Shown one piece after another: positions 23,540 to 32,087 of a DNA stretch of 64,000 nt. The stretch's first letter is position 1, and every line of letters starts with the position of its first letter. A model generated the notes under the pieces. It made no database searches, was not told where the DNA came from, and worked only from the letters and a program-made list of their open reading frames with translations. The translations under genes were made by a program, and so were the position numbers. This stretch comes from an uncultured delta proteobacterium (GTDB lineage Bacteria; Desulfobacterota; Desulfobulbia; Desulfobulbales; Desulfocapsaceae), in the NCBI GenBank assembly GCA_903901335.1, contig CAIUQR010000034.1, positions 1 through 64,000 on the forward strand, given 5' to 3'.

Positions 23540-23959
23540 TCATAGAGAGGCTGTGAGTTTTACCAGTTCAAGGCTGGACACAATACCAAGCGGTTTATGC
23601 TTTTCGCCAGTGACAAGGACATGGTTAACCCCCGCCTCGAGCATGAGTTTGATTGCAGACAATACATCTTCATCTTCGTCGAGCTGAAAACAGGCGTTTT
23701 TTGTTGAATGTTGAGTACTAAATTCACATTTAGTCATAAAGGTCGAGATCTTGGTCTCCTTAGGAGGGTATTTTTTGGCCAACCCATGCATCACATCAGT
23801 GACAGTTACAAGGCCGATGAGTTCCTCCTTCACTTTTACTGCGAGAACGGAGACATTGGCGGAAGCCATTTGTTTGATGGCTTCTTCAAGGGTAGCATCA
23901 ATATCAATTACCGGAAATTTCCTCTTTATTGCATACTTCACCTTTCTCCTCGATTCCAT
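23540..23959 (-). CDS. CBS-domain pair protein
   Basis: A 139-residue protein consisting of two CBS motifs: PVIDIDATLEEAIKQMASANV with GLVTVTDVMHGL, then DEDVLSAIKLMLEAGVNHVLV with GIVSSLELVKL. CBS pairs bind adenine nucleotides and act as energy or redox sensors. The frame is open from 24001, but AGGGAGAG just before the ATG at 23959 sets the start. It converges on the IMPase gene with a 16-base gap. Function is unknown beyond nucleotide binding. Confidence 0.82.
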   Translation of the reverse strand: MESRRKVKYAIKRKFPVIDIDATLEEAIKQMASANVSVLAVKVKEELIGLVTVTDVMHGLAKKYPPKETKISTFMTKCEFSTQHSTKNACFQLDEDEDVLSAIKLMLEAGVNHVLVTGEKHKPLGIVSSLELVKLTASL

Positions 23960-24126
23960 ATGACTCTCCCTAAGGTAATGATTTACGATAAAATCGACCA
24001 AGGCAACAAGAAGTATATGTATATTTTCATCTTATGTGCTTTTTGAAGATTATTCAAACACATTTATCATGCAGGTCTTTTCGGCAGGGGATTGAGTGAG
24101 ATTCACTGTCTCATTGTTTTTCGTTT

Positions 24127-24753
24127 TCAACTTGAAGAGGAATGGAGCTCATAGGTCGGCCATAGGCAGGAGTTGATACTCTCCACCCTGTAACCGGAAC
24201 TGGTATGATGGATAACGTTTAGACAACCATAGTACTGTTCTAATCGGAGGAGATTTTCCAGCGGTATATTCAGAATCCGGCAGAGGATCACCCGGTTGAC
24301 CCCGGCGTGGGCTACTACGGCAATCCTTTCATCCATTCCGTGAACGATTGTTTCGAAGATAGGCCAGACGCGGTTGAGAAGATCATTGAAACTCTCTCCT
24401 CCGGAGGGGCGAAATTCCGCAAGATTCCTGCCCCTGGCCTCATAGCAGCCGGGAAAAAGAGCCTGGATCTCATCAACGCTTAAGCCCTCCCAGGCTCCCA
24501 GAGCGATCTCTTGTAACCCCGGTACTGTCTCGGGTACGCCGCCCAGACTTGCACACAAAATGCCGGCGCTTTCGACACAACGGGAAAGCGGGCTGCACAG
24601 AACCTTGCTTATGGCGCGGGAGGTCAGAAAATCAGCCAGCCGTGCTATCTGCTCCCGGCCACGCTCGGTCAAGAGGAGATTGCGCTGGCCGACAAAAACG
24701 ACCTTTTTTGATTGGGAAATTTCACCGTGGCGAATCAGGTAGACTGTGGTCAT
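24127..24753 (-). CDS. Histidine phosphatase family protein
   Basis: A 208-residue phosphoglycerate-mutase-like phosphatase. The catalytic motif is YLIRHGEISQ at residues 4-13, with SPLSRCVESA and GESFNDLLNRVWP as the acid/base region and VVAHAGVNRV as the second histidine motif. The frame is open to 24861, but the ATG at 24753 overlaps the stop of the upstream gene (ATGA), so it is the start. It is the last gene of a three-gene, translationally coupled operon with a nucleotidyltransferase-HD protein and XdhC, so its substrate may be a cofactor intermediate. Confidence 0.85.
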   Translation of the reverse strand: MTTVYLIRHGEISQSKKVVFVGQRNLLLTERGREQIARLADFLTSRAISKVLCSPLSRCVESAGILCASLGGVPETVPGLQEIALGAWEGLSVDEIQALFPGCYEARGRNLAEFRPSGGESFNDLLNRVWPIFETIVHGMDERIAVVAHAGVNRVILCRILNIPLENLLRLEQYYGCLNVIHHTSSGYRVESINSCLWPTYELHSSSS

Positions 24754-25853
24754 ACGATTTCTTCCGATCTGAGAAAATCTTCGATTTTTTGTCCAATGGC
24801 CTTCTCGACCAGGGATTGTAAGGCCAGGGCATTGGCCAGACGGTTCCGGATAGCCTGGCATGCTTTCTGGTCTTCTTTGTAGAGTGCAAGCTTCTCCTCA
24901 AATCTCTTCCGTACCGGGATGTGCCTGGACCCACGGACCAGCTTGTCGGCCAGACAAACAATTTCCTTTTCCGTGATTTTCCCTGAAGCCGGAGGTGGAG
25001 TATCCCGGTGGGTGGCTACAATTCGGCTGAGTCGTCCGAGTCCCAGACCTCTCAGAGCCTGCGCCCCCTGTTTCTCATGCTGGGATTGGCCCTTGGCTAT
25101 ATCATGGAGAAGAGCGGCGTTATGGAGCAGAAACAGATCAAGGTTGCAGCCGCGCCGGTTGAGCTCTCGTCCTAAGGCACTGGCTATTCCGGCTACAGCC
25201 AGTCCATGTCGCAGTCCCCGTACCGGCATGGATTGGGCGGCCAAGGCCAGGGCTTCGGCGGGTTCCCCGATATCCAGCCGGGAAAGCCGCTGTGTAAGCA
25301 CTGCAAAATCCTCAGAGGTATCGGCATCCAAAAGAACCCCCTGATCCCAGACATCTATATCCTGTCCCACCTGTGTTGCAAGCAGCCCTTTGAGTCCTCC
25401 CTGACCATCATGGGTCAGAATCGCTGGAATCAGATGAGCCGGGATGAGCGGAGGGTGGCCACGGAGTCCTCCGAAACACGGGTAAATGACGGATCGGTCG
25501 TCAAAGGAGGCAAGCAATGTTATCACGGTGGCCGGGCGAATGAGCGGTATATCCACAGGCAGGACAAAGAAGCCGGCGATACCGGACAAGTGCCGGACGG
25601 CCGTGCAAATCGAAGAGAACATGCCTCGGTCATAGTACGGGTTATGGATGGATTGCACGGCAATACGGTTGGCCTCAATTTCCACCTCCTGAGCCCTATG
25701 GCCGGTCACAACCAGTATTGTTTTGATTCCTGCCTGTCGAAAAAGTCCGGCACAACGCTCGATCAGGCTCTGTCCATCCAGCTGCATAAGCGGTTTGAAG
25801 CCGCCGATACGCGTTGAATACCCGGCAGCCAGAATCACCGCCCCGATATTCAT
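24750..25853 (-). CDS. MobA/MocA-like nucleotidyltransferase fused to an HD domain
   Basis: A 367-residue fusion. Residues 1-190 are a nucleotidyltransferase of the molybdenum-cofactor type (GAVILAAGYSTRIGGFKPL, with VLPVDIPLIRPAT as the metal/substrate loop). Residues about 215-350 form an HD phosphohydrolase-like domain (LHDIAKGQSQHEKQG near residue 250). The N-terminal half resembles YgfJ/MocA proteins, which transfer CMP or a related group to molybdopterin during maturation of molybdenum hydroxylases. ATGA overlaps with both neighbours (xdhC-like before, phosphatase after) show coupled translation. The HD half may hydrolyse a nucleotide product; that is inference. Confidence 0.85.
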   Translation of the reverse strand: MNIGAVILAAGYSTRIGGFKPLMQLDGQSLIERCAGLFRQAGIKTILVVTGHRAQEVEIEANRIAVQSIHNPYYDRGMFSSICTAVRHLSGIAGFFVLPVDIPLIRPATVITLLASFDDRSVIYPCFGGLRGHPPLIPAHLIPAILTHDGQGGLKGLLATQVGQDIDVWDQGVLLDADTSEDFAVLTQRLSRLDIGEPAEALALAAQSMPVRGLRHGLAVAGIASALGRELNRRGCNLDLFLLHNAALLHDIAKGQSQHEKQGAQALRGLGLGRLSRIVATHRDTPPPASGKITEKEIVCLADKLVRGSRHIPVRKRFEEKLALYKEDQKACQAIRNRLANALALQSLVEKAIGQKIEDFLRSEEIV

Positions 25854-26863
25854 ATATTCATTCGGGCCCGAACCTGGACCAGCTGGGCGACGATACTGAG
25901 GGCGATTTCTTCAGGAGTGTCCGCTCCGATGGTTAGCCCGATGGGACAATGAACCCGGCTAATATCCGCATCTGTGAAGCCCTCCTTCCGGAGCGACTCA
26001 TAGACGGCGTCACGTTTTCTCCGGCTGCCGATCATCCCGATGTAACTGCTTGCGGTGCGCAAGGCCTGGGCAAGTACCTCACGGTCATGCAGATGTCCGC
26101 GGGTGACAATAACGACATAATCATCCTGTTCCAGATTTTTCAGACAATTCTCAAACGTACCCAGGATTCGAACTTCCCGGGCCTGTGGGTATCTATCTGC
26201 GTTGGCAAATTCTACCCGGTCGTCCATGACGACGACCTCAAAACCTGAGAAGGAAGCCAGATGTGCCGTGGCCAGGGCGACATGTCCGGCTCCCACCAGG
26301 TGCACGACCCCTGGATGCACCAGAGGTTCGACGAATACCTCCTTGCCCTTGTAATTGATGAGGAACGGCAGCCTCCTGCATTTTTGAAGAATTTCCGTCC
26401 GCAGATCCGCAGGCACATTATCGTCTTCCCCAGGGATGAGGTGCATGATTTCGGGCGACGTGTCATTGCCGGGAAGCAAGGTCAGCAAAAGGGGGCGCAA
26501 TCCCCGTATAAATTCGCCGTGCATTCTTTGGAAAAGCTCCAGGGCTTCGGGCTCAACCCTTTGCAGCAGGACAGACACTGAGCCGCCGCAGAGCATGCCT
26601 GCCTCGGCAGCCGTAGCTGCATTTAAGTCAAATTGCAGCTCAGCAAAGGAGTATGCGTTTTGAAAAAGGTCTTTTGCCTTGTCCAGACAGGCTCCTTCAA
26701 GTGCTCCGCCCCCAACAGTGCCGATCTGGGTTCCGTCAGCAAGCACCATCATTCGTGCCCCCGATGTCCTCGGCGCTGAACCCGAACTGCGTACGATGGC
26801 GCCTATAACCACAGGCTGTCCCTCTTTCAGGGCCTGGATGAGATGATCAAGAATGTTTCGCAT
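25850..26863 (-). CDS. XdhC/CoxI family molybdenum hydroxylase maturation factor
   Basis: A 337-residue protein. N-terminal XdhC/CoxI motif VIGAIVRSSGSAPRTSGARM begins at residue 20, GTVGGGALEG and MLCGGSVSVLLQ follow. A Rossmann-type C-terminal half begins at HLVGAGHVALATAHLA near residue 190. XdhC-type proteins bind molybdenum cofactor and insert the terminal sulfur or selenium before handing it to a hydroxylase. No hydroxylase gene is in this window; the next cluster to the right is a tungsten AOR. It is the first or second gene of the minus-strand operon. Confidence 0.9.
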   Translation of the reverse strand: MRNILDHLIQALKEGQPVVIGAIVRSSGSAPRTSGARMMVLADGTQIGTVGGGALEGACLDKAKDLFQNAYSFAELQFDLNAATAAEAGMLCGGSVSVLLQRVEPEALELFQRMHGEFIRGLRPLLLTLLPGNDTSPEIMHLIPGEDDNVPADLRTEILQKCRRLPFLINYKGKEVFVEPLVHPGVVHLVGAGHVALATAHLASFSGFEVVVMDDRVEFANADRYPQAREVRILGTFENCLKNLEQDDYVVIVTRGHLHDREVLAQALRTASSYIGMIGSRRKRDAVYESLRKEGFTDADISRVHCPIGLTIGADTPEEIALSIVAQLVQVRARMNI

Positions 26864-27059
26864 TCACTCCTCCCTGTGTGCGTTGATCGAAGAGCGTTCG
26901 TTTGAGCGTATGCGCAGCTACAAAACTCTCAACCTGTTCAATTTTCCCCATAGCTACATCTCCTTTTGCCAGACTATCCCGGATTGCAGGGACTTGCAAG
27001 AGCTGGCGGCGGATCCCGTCGGGAATTCTGTGTATGCCGGGGGAGGCTACAAACTTCAC
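26847..27059 (-). CDS. Possible small protein upstream of xdhC-like gene
   Basis: A 70-residue frame from GTG at 27059 whose end overlaps the start of the XdhC gene by 17 bases. Residues GIHRIPDGIRRQLLQVPAI then DSLAKGDVAMGKIEQ read like a real helical protein and faintly like anti-sigma factor FlgM tails. No good ribosome-binding site is seen, and the frame is open for 17 more codons upstream of the GTG. It could be a short co-transcribed gene or a chance frame. Confidence 0.3.
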   Translation of the reverse strand: MKFVASPGIHRIPDGIRRQLLQVPAIRDSLAKGDVAMGKIEQVESFVAAHTLKRTLFDQRTQGGVNAKHS

Positions 27060-27248
27060 ATGCAGTCGTTCGGTATCATCTCCATTCCGGTTGTTCAGGA
27101 AGCGAAGCTATAAATTGTTTTTACAGAAAAACACAAACTATTTTTTGTAATTCTTACCGGATTCTTTTACAATTGAGTTCATGTGGATGAAAAGCAGTGT
27201 GTAGCATCCGCTGACGTAACGCAACCAAGCTGATTTTCCTTGTAAAAT
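27060..27248. other. Intergenic region upstream of the AOR cluster
   Basis: About 190 bases between divergent units. TTGTAA (27145-27150) and TTACAA (27167-27172) form an inverted repeat with a 16-base spacer, about 80 bases before the start at 27249, and could be a regulator site. No riboswitch fold was recognised. Confidence 0.3.
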
Positions 27249-27848
27249 ATGACAGAAGCATCTCCAGTTGTTGAAATCAAAGTACACGCCGACTCCATCA
27301 ACAGATATAGCACTCTCTTGCAGATGGGTGTCGATATTGAGACGCAGGGTGCCATTTCCATCGGTACCTTTTTGAACCGGCTCCCCGGATTTACAGCAGA
27401 TTATATCAACAATCGGGTACAGACCATTTTCCTGAATGGCTCGGCAATCGATGACCTTCAAAAGCCTCTTACAGGCTCCCGCCCGGTTCTTGCAATATCG
27501 GCCGCAATGCCAGGCCTGGCAGGTGCTATCTTCAGACGGAACAGCCTGCATGCTGTCTTGAGGTCTGATGGTGTCGATATTTCTGTGTCAGCCGGATCTG
27601 CGGAACCGGTTGCCGTGACTCTGAAACTCTTCAATATGATTGCACAGGAAAAAGGGGCGGATCTCCTGGCACGGGGAGTCGGCTGCACCGGGACGCAACT
27701 GGCCCTTTTCCTCACGGATAACCTGGAATTGATCTCCACCATCACCCAAGTAATTCTTGCCGGTCAGCATCTTGACCGGAGTGATTTTATAAAACATCTG
27801 CACAGGCTGGATGCCATTTTTCTGATCATCAGAAAAGATGATGTATAA
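27249..27848 (+). CDS. Unknown protein upstream of the tungsten oxidoreductase
   Basis: A 199-residue soluble protein I do not recognise. It starts with a beta-rich stretch (VVEIKVHADSINRYSTLL), has an alanine/glycine-rich centre (ISAAMPGLAGAIFRRNS) and a helical C-terminus with one cysteine (GVGCTGTQLALFL near residue 141). No signal peptide, membrane helix or metal motif is visible. It lies 134 bases before the AOR gene on the same strand and is likely co-transcribed, so a role in AOR assembly, cofactor handling or activity is plausible. The ATG at 27249 has no strong ribosome-binding site. Confidence 0.7.
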   Translation: MTEASPVVEIKVHADSINRYSTLLQMGVDIETQGAISIGTFLNRLPGFTADYINNRVQTIFLNGSAIDDLQKPLTGSRPVLAISAAMPGLAGAIFRRNSLHAVLRSDGVDISVSAGSAEPVAVTLKLFNMIAQEKGADLLARGVGCTGTQLALFLTDNLELISTITQVILAGQHLDRSDFIKHLHRLDAIFLIIRKDDV

Positions 27849-27982
27849 AAATAATTGCGACACCTGGGGACGCAAGGGCTTTCCGAATAGCATTTCTTCA
27901 GCAGGAATTTGTACAGAAAAAACTCCCAGTAATCTTAAGGAGAGCTGGAAGGGACACTTAATAAACAATAAGGAGATGCAAT

Positions 27983-29710
27983 ATGGCTGATAAAATTTTC
28001 CGCATTAATATGACTACCCTTTCAACTACCGTAGAAGATATTCCCCCGGCCTGGGCCGGTCACGGCGGCCGTGGTTTGACGTCCACCATCGTCGCAGCTG
28101 AAGTCCCACCGACATGTCATCCCCTGGGGCCGAACAACAAGCTGGTCATCGCCCCCGGTCTTCTCTCCGGCACCCCTGCCGCGAACTCCGGCCGCCTCTC
28201 TATTGGGGCGAAGAGTCCGCTGACCGGGACAATCAAGGAATCCAACGCCGGCGGCACAGCAGCTCAGCTTCTGGCCCGTTGTGGTTGCAAGGCTATCATT
28301 TTGGAAGGCTGTCCTGCCGGTGATTCCTGGTACAACCTTGCAGTAAACCCCGACGGGGTCACGATCAATATCGAATCGGATCTTGCCGGTAAAGGAAATT
28401 TTGAGCTGATCAATACCTTGGCTAACCGTCTTTCCAGTAAACAGGGCATCATTACCATTGGTCTTGCCGGTGAAATGAAGATGACCGCCGCCAACATCTC
28501 AATCAAGGATCCCGATGGCCATCTCCGTTCTGCCGGGCGCGGAGGCCTGGGAGCGGTGATGGGATCCAAGCGGGTCAAGTTCATTTCCATCGATCCGAAG
28601 GACGGCAAGGTCGCCATTGCCGATCCGGAAAAATTCAAGGCTGCCAACAAGATCTTTTCAAAGGCGCTTGTCGATCATCCCGTCAGTCAGGGACTTGGTC
28701 AGTATGGCACCAATGTTTTAGTCAATATCATCAACGAGTCGGGCGGGCTGCCCACACGTAATTTCACTGCCGGTCAGTTTGCGGGCCATGATAAGATCTC
28801 AGGCGAGACCATGTATGATAAGATTATGGAACGTGGAGGTAAACCGAAACACGGCTGCCACCCCGGCTGTGTCATTCAATGTTCTCAGATCTACAACGAC
28901 ATCAACAAAAACTATAAAACCTCCGGGTTCGAGTATGAATCGATCTGGGCCATGGGGGCCGACTGCGGTGTAGACAATTTGGATCATATTGCCGAGGCTG
29001 ATTCCCTGATGGACGATCTGGGATTGGACACCATCGAGACCTCGGTTGCAATGGGCGTGGCGATGGAGGCAGGTGTCCTTGCCTTTGGTGACGGGGCAGG
29101 AATCTGCCGCATTCTCAAAGACGAGGTCGGTAAAGGAACCGGTCTTGGCCGGATTATCGGCGGTGGTGCCGCATCTGTCGGCCGGGCTTTTGGCGTTACC
29201 CGTGTACCGGTTGTCAAGAATCAGGCTATCCCGGCCTACGATCCACGTTCCATCAAAGGCATGGGTATCACCTATGCGACTTCCACGCAGGGTGCCGACC
29301 ATACCATGGGTTATTCCGTCGCCACCAATATCCTGAAGGTCGGCGGTTCCGTAGATCCGCTCTCGAAGGTGGGGCAGGTCGAACTCTCCCGGAACCTGCA
29401 GATCGCGACCGCAGCAATTGATTCGACGGGCATGTGCCTTTTTATTGCCTTTGCTGCCCTGGATGATACGACCTGTCTACCGGCCCTTATCGATATGATC
29501 AACGCCCGGTTTGGGATCAATCTGACCGGTGACGATGTTGTCAATCTCGGTAAATATATTCTAAAAACGGAAAAGGCTTTCAACGAAGCTGCCGGTTTCA
29601 CTAAAGCGGACGACCGGTTGCCGGAATTCTTCAATTACGAGCCCCTGCCGCCCCATAATGTGGTGTGGGATTTTACCGGTGAAGAAATCGATTCGTTCTG
29701 GAATTTTTAG
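27983..29710 (+). CDS. Tungsten-dependent aldehyde:ferredoxin oxidoreductase
   Basis: A 575-residue member of the AOR family, which oxidises aldehydes to acids (or reduces acids) with ferredoxin through a bis-tungstopterin and a [4Fe-4S] cluster. Pterin-binding GRGGLGAVMGSKRVK lies near residue 182. Cluster cysteines are in HGCHPGCVIQCS near residues 291-301 (CxxxCxxxC type), with the fourth likely in STGMCLFIAF near residue 482. YDPRSIKGMGITYATSTQG is a family signature. Length is slightly short of the usual ~605. AAGGAG sits before the ATG. The MoaD-like gene follows with no gap, as is common for tungsten enzymes. Confidence 0.92.
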   Translation: MADKIFRINMTTLSTTVEDIPPAWAGHGGRGLTSTIVAAEVPPTCHPLGPNNKLVIAPGLLSGTPAANSGRLSIGAKSPLTGTIKESNAGGTAAQLLARCGCKAIILEGCPAGDSWYNLAVNPDGVTINIESDLAGKGNFELINTLANRLSSKQGIITIGLAGEMKMTAANISIKDPDGHLRSAGRGGLGAVMGSKRVKFISIDPKDGKVAIADPEKFKAANKIFSKALVDHPVSQGLGQYGTNVLVNIINESGGLPTRNFTAGQFAGHDKISGETMYDKIMERGGKPKHGCHPGCVIQCSQIYNDINKNYKTSGFEYESIWAMGADCGVDNLDHIAEADSLMDDLGLDTIETSVAMGVAMEAGVLAFGDGAGICRILKDEVGKGTGLGRIIGGGAASVGRAFGVTRVPVVKNQAIPAYDPRSIKGMGITYATSTQGADHTMGYSVATNILKVGGSVDPLSKVGQVELSRNLQIATAAIDSTGMCLFIAFAALDDTTCLPALIDMINARFGINLTGDDVVNLGKYILKTEKAFNEAAGFTKADDRLPEFFNYEPLPPHNVVWDFTGEEIDSFWNF

Positions 29711-29935
29711 ATGAATATAACCGTCAGGCTCTTTGCGTTTTTCCGTGAGGGACGGTTCGTTGAGGAGGTACGGGTGTACCCTGAAAAAACAACTGTGACC
29801 GGGGTGATTAACGATCTCGGAATAAATATCGATGCAGTTGGTGTTACAATGATCTGTTTCCGTCAATGCGCCCTCGATACCGAACTGAGGGAAGGTGATC
29901 AATTGGGCATTTTCCCGATGATCGGCGGAGGTTGA
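29711..29935 (+). CDS. MoaD/ThiS-family sulfur carrier protein
   Basis: A 74-residue ubiquitin-like protein ending in IGGG, the C-terminal Gly-Gly that is adenylated and thiocarboxylated during molybdopterin or tungstopterin synthesis. The beta-grasp pattern is clear (NITVRLFAFFREG ... ECALDTELREGDQLGIFPM-type order). It begins one base after the AOR stop, so it is co-translated and presumably serves tungstopterin supply to the AOR. It ends with three glycines, one more than usual. Confidence 0.85.
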   Translation: MNITVRLFAFFREGRFVEEVRVYPEKTTVTGVINDLGINIDAVGVTMICFRQCALDTELREGDQLGIFPMIGGG

Positions 29936-29963
29936 AGAACAACACTACACAACTAAAAAATTT

Positions 29964-29992
29964 AGGGGCAGACTGTCTGTCTGCCCCTTTTC
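29964..29992 (+). terminator. Rho-independent terminator of the AOR operon
   Basis: AGGGGCAGAC (29964-29973) pairs with GTCTGCCCCT (29979-29988) across TGTCT, followed by TTT. An A-run precedes the stem, so it could also act on the other strand. Confidence 0.85.
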
Positions 29993-29994
29993 CT

Positions 29995-30178
29995 TTCCAT
30001 ATCTTTTCTGTATACGCTGTCGGTTATAGAATATCTCGATGTACTCGCGGATCTCAGTCTCAGCCTGAGACTTATGAACCAACTCGGTTTTCAATGTCCC
30101 TCAAAAACTTTCCATTGGTGCATTGTCGTAGCAGTTACCTTTAAGACTCATGAATGCCTTCATTTCAAACTGGTTGAC
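29995..30178 (-). pseudogene. Decayed IS3-family transposase fragment
   Basis: The minus strand reads QFEMKAFMSLKGNCYDNAPM then ESF, a TGA, GTLKTELVH, then EIREYIEIFYNRQR. This is the C-terminal core of an IS3-family OrfB transposase, with the usual ESFWG tryptophan codon turned into a stop (TGG to TGA). Only about 55 codons survive and neither IS end is visible, so it is a dead relic. Its sequence differs from the IS3 end at the left edge of the window. Confidence 0.8.
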
Positions 30179-30433
30179 TACTCATGTAAAAGTGCGGGAG
30201 CGTGTATGTATTATTTCCTTCATTCCTATGGTATCCACTTTTATCAACCTGCCCATAGGTATTGAATCAAAAAAGATAGCGGTCGAAAGACCTTGGAGGA
30301 AAATGTTTGATGTAAAATTCTGTTATTTGCGATAGGATAATGTAATCTGGACGAAGAAATACTTTTAACCCATGATCTCTCTGACCGGTTAAGGAAGCAG
30401 TTCGGAATAGAGATCTTTGCTGGAGATAACAGA
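30179..30433. other. Intergenic region before thiC
   Basis: About 255 bases with no credible gene. I searched it for a thiamine pyrophosphate riboswitch (CTGAGA and the ACCTGATC/TAATACCAGCG blocks) and found none. GGAGAT lies just before the thiC ATG at 30434. Confidence 0.4.
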
Positions 30434-31762
30434 ATGTCAATTAGAGAAGACTCTCAGAGAGGTATTATTACCCCTTTGTTTGAAAAATGCGCCAAAAATG
30501 AAAACATTTCTGTCGAACAATTGATGGCAGGTGTGCGTGAAGGAGTTGTTGCCATCACCAAAAATATCCATCATGATTTTGAGAAAATAATTGCTATAGG
30601 TAAAAATACATGTACTAAAGTCAATGCAAATATTGGATCATCCAGAGATATCACGAGCCTGGATAATGAGCTGATGAAATTGCAGGTGGCCATCAAAGCC
30701 GGGACCGACACTGTCATGGATCTGTCCATGGGGGGCGACCTGGATCAGGTTCGCCGGGGGATTCTGAAGAATTGCCCTGTGCCGCTGGGTACCGTCCCCA
30801 TCTATCAGGCTGTAGCTGAAACGGTAGAGAAGAAGGGAAAGGAAATTACAGATGTGACTGTGGACCAGATGTTCAAGGTTATTGAGAAACAGGCGATAGA
30901 CGGTGTTGATTTCATGACCATTCATTGTGGAATTAATCAAGAGATTGTGAAACGGTTACAGCGGCAGAAGCGTGTCATGGGGGTCGTGAGCAGGGGTGGG
31001 TCGTTTACCTTGGAATGGATGAGCTATCATAACAAAGAAAACCCGATGTTTGAGCATTTTGATGACCTGCTGGCTCTCCTGAAAGAACATGAAGTGACAC
31101 TCAGTCTCGGGGATGGCATCCGACCGGGTTGCCTGGCTGATGCCACTGACAGGAATCAGATCCAGGAACTGATAATTCTAGGAGAATTAACTGAACGGGC
31201 CTGGGACGCAGGTGTCCAGGTCATAATTGAAGGACCTGGGCATATGCCTATGGATCAGATCACCGCCAATGTAATGTTACAGAAAAAGATATGTAAAAAT
31301 GCTCCGTTTTATGTCCTCGGCCCATTGGTGACGGATATAGCCCCGGGCTATGATCATATTACCGGGGCCATCGGAGGGGCTATCGCCGGTGCTGCCGGGG
31401 CTGATTATCTTTGTTATGTCACCCCGGCTGAACACCTGAAGCTTCCCAACAGTGAAGATGTTCATGAAGGTGTCATCGCCTCGAAAATTGCTGCACATGC
31501 CGCAGACCTGGCAAAGAAAATACCCGGTGCGATGGAGCGTGATAACCAGATGGCGATATGCCGTAATAAACTCGACTGGAAGGGGCAGATTGAACTGTCT
31601 CTCGACCCTGCTAAGTCGGCACGCTTTCGTCATGAGGGTGGCAGTGAAAAAACGGATGCATGTTCGATGTGCGGTTCTTATTGCGCCATCAAGGTTTTCA
31701 ACAGGTCTCAGGAAAATTTCTTAAAGAAAAACCCAAACAGTGAGTGTGGCCAACATGAGTAA
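30434..31762 (+). CDS. thiC: Phosphomethylpyrimidine synthase ThiC
   Basis: A 442-residue radical-SAM enzyme that rearranges aminoimidazole ribotide to the HMP-phosphate part of thiamine. The C-terminal cluster motif CSMCGSYC (CxxCxxxxC) is near residue 410. Body signatures include DLSMGGDLDQVRR, GVVSRGGSF, SLGDGIRPG, EGPGHMPMD and ITGAIGGAIAGAAGADYLCYVTPAEHL-type stretches. The length matches the short form of ThiC common in anaerobes and archaea, without the long N-terminal extension. No other thiamine gene is in the window. The next gene starts before its stop, so the two are coupled. Confidence 0.96.
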   Translation: MSIREDSQRGIITPLFEKCAKNENISVEQLMAGVREGVVAITKNIHHDFEKIIAIGKNTCTKVNANIGSSRDITSLDNELMKLQVAIKAGTDTVMDLSMGGDLDQVRRGILKNCPVPLGTVPIYQAVAETVEKKGKEITDVTVDQMFKVIEKQAIDGVDFMTIHCGINQEIVKRLQRQKRVMGVVSRGGSFTLEWMSYHNKENPMFEHFDDLLALLKEHEVTLSLGDGIRPGCLADATDRNQIQELIILGELTERAWDAGVQVIIEGPGHMPMDQITANVMLQKKICKNAPFYVLGPLVTDIAPGYDHITGAIGGAIAGAAGADYLCYVTPAEHLKLPNSEDVHEGVIASKIAAHAADLAKKIPGAMERDNQMAICRNKLDWKGQIELSLDPAKSARFRHEGGSEKTDACSMCGSYCAIKVFNRSQENFLKKNPNSECGQHE

Positions 31763-32087
31763 TTTCTTTCAGAAAATACTTGATTTTTTCCAACAGACCC
31801 ACGTTCTGGAACAGATCAGGGATGTGGATGCGGCCGGGCTCTTTACCAACCCATGGTTTATGGTGCCGTTTATCGGCCTTATGGGGTACCTTGTTTATAA
31901 GAAATCGTTTAGAGATCTTGCTATCCTGGGAATTTTCATCGGGGTTTGGTGGTTCAGCGGTACCGACTATATGCAAAGTCTGACCGTGAAGGGAGAAATT
32001 CAGATAGGAAAAATCCTTCCGGTTCTTGCCGGTGGGGCAGCAGCCTTGGGAGTCGTGATCTATCTTCTGTTCGGGAGATCGGATTGA
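31755..32087 (+). CDS. Small membrane protein after thiC
   Basis: A 110-residue protein with about three hydrophobic segments (roughly residues 35-50, 58-72 and 85-105) after an amphipathic N-terminus (MSNFFQKILDFFQQTHVLEQ). No conserved domain is recognised. The ATG at 31755 overlaps the thiC stop by 8 bases, showing coupling. The centre holds VWWFSGTDYM. The link to thiamine is positional only. Confidence 0.65.
   Translation: MSNFFQKILDFFQQTHVLEQIRDVDAAGLFTNPWFMVPFIGLMGYLVYKKSFRDLAILGIFIGVWWFSGTDYMQSLTVKGEIQIGKILPVLAGGAAALGVVIYLLFGRSD

Noticed and set aside
30179-30433. TPP riboswitch before thiC
   Set aside because: The conserved CTGAGA, ACCTGATC and TAATACCAGCG-type blocks are missing.
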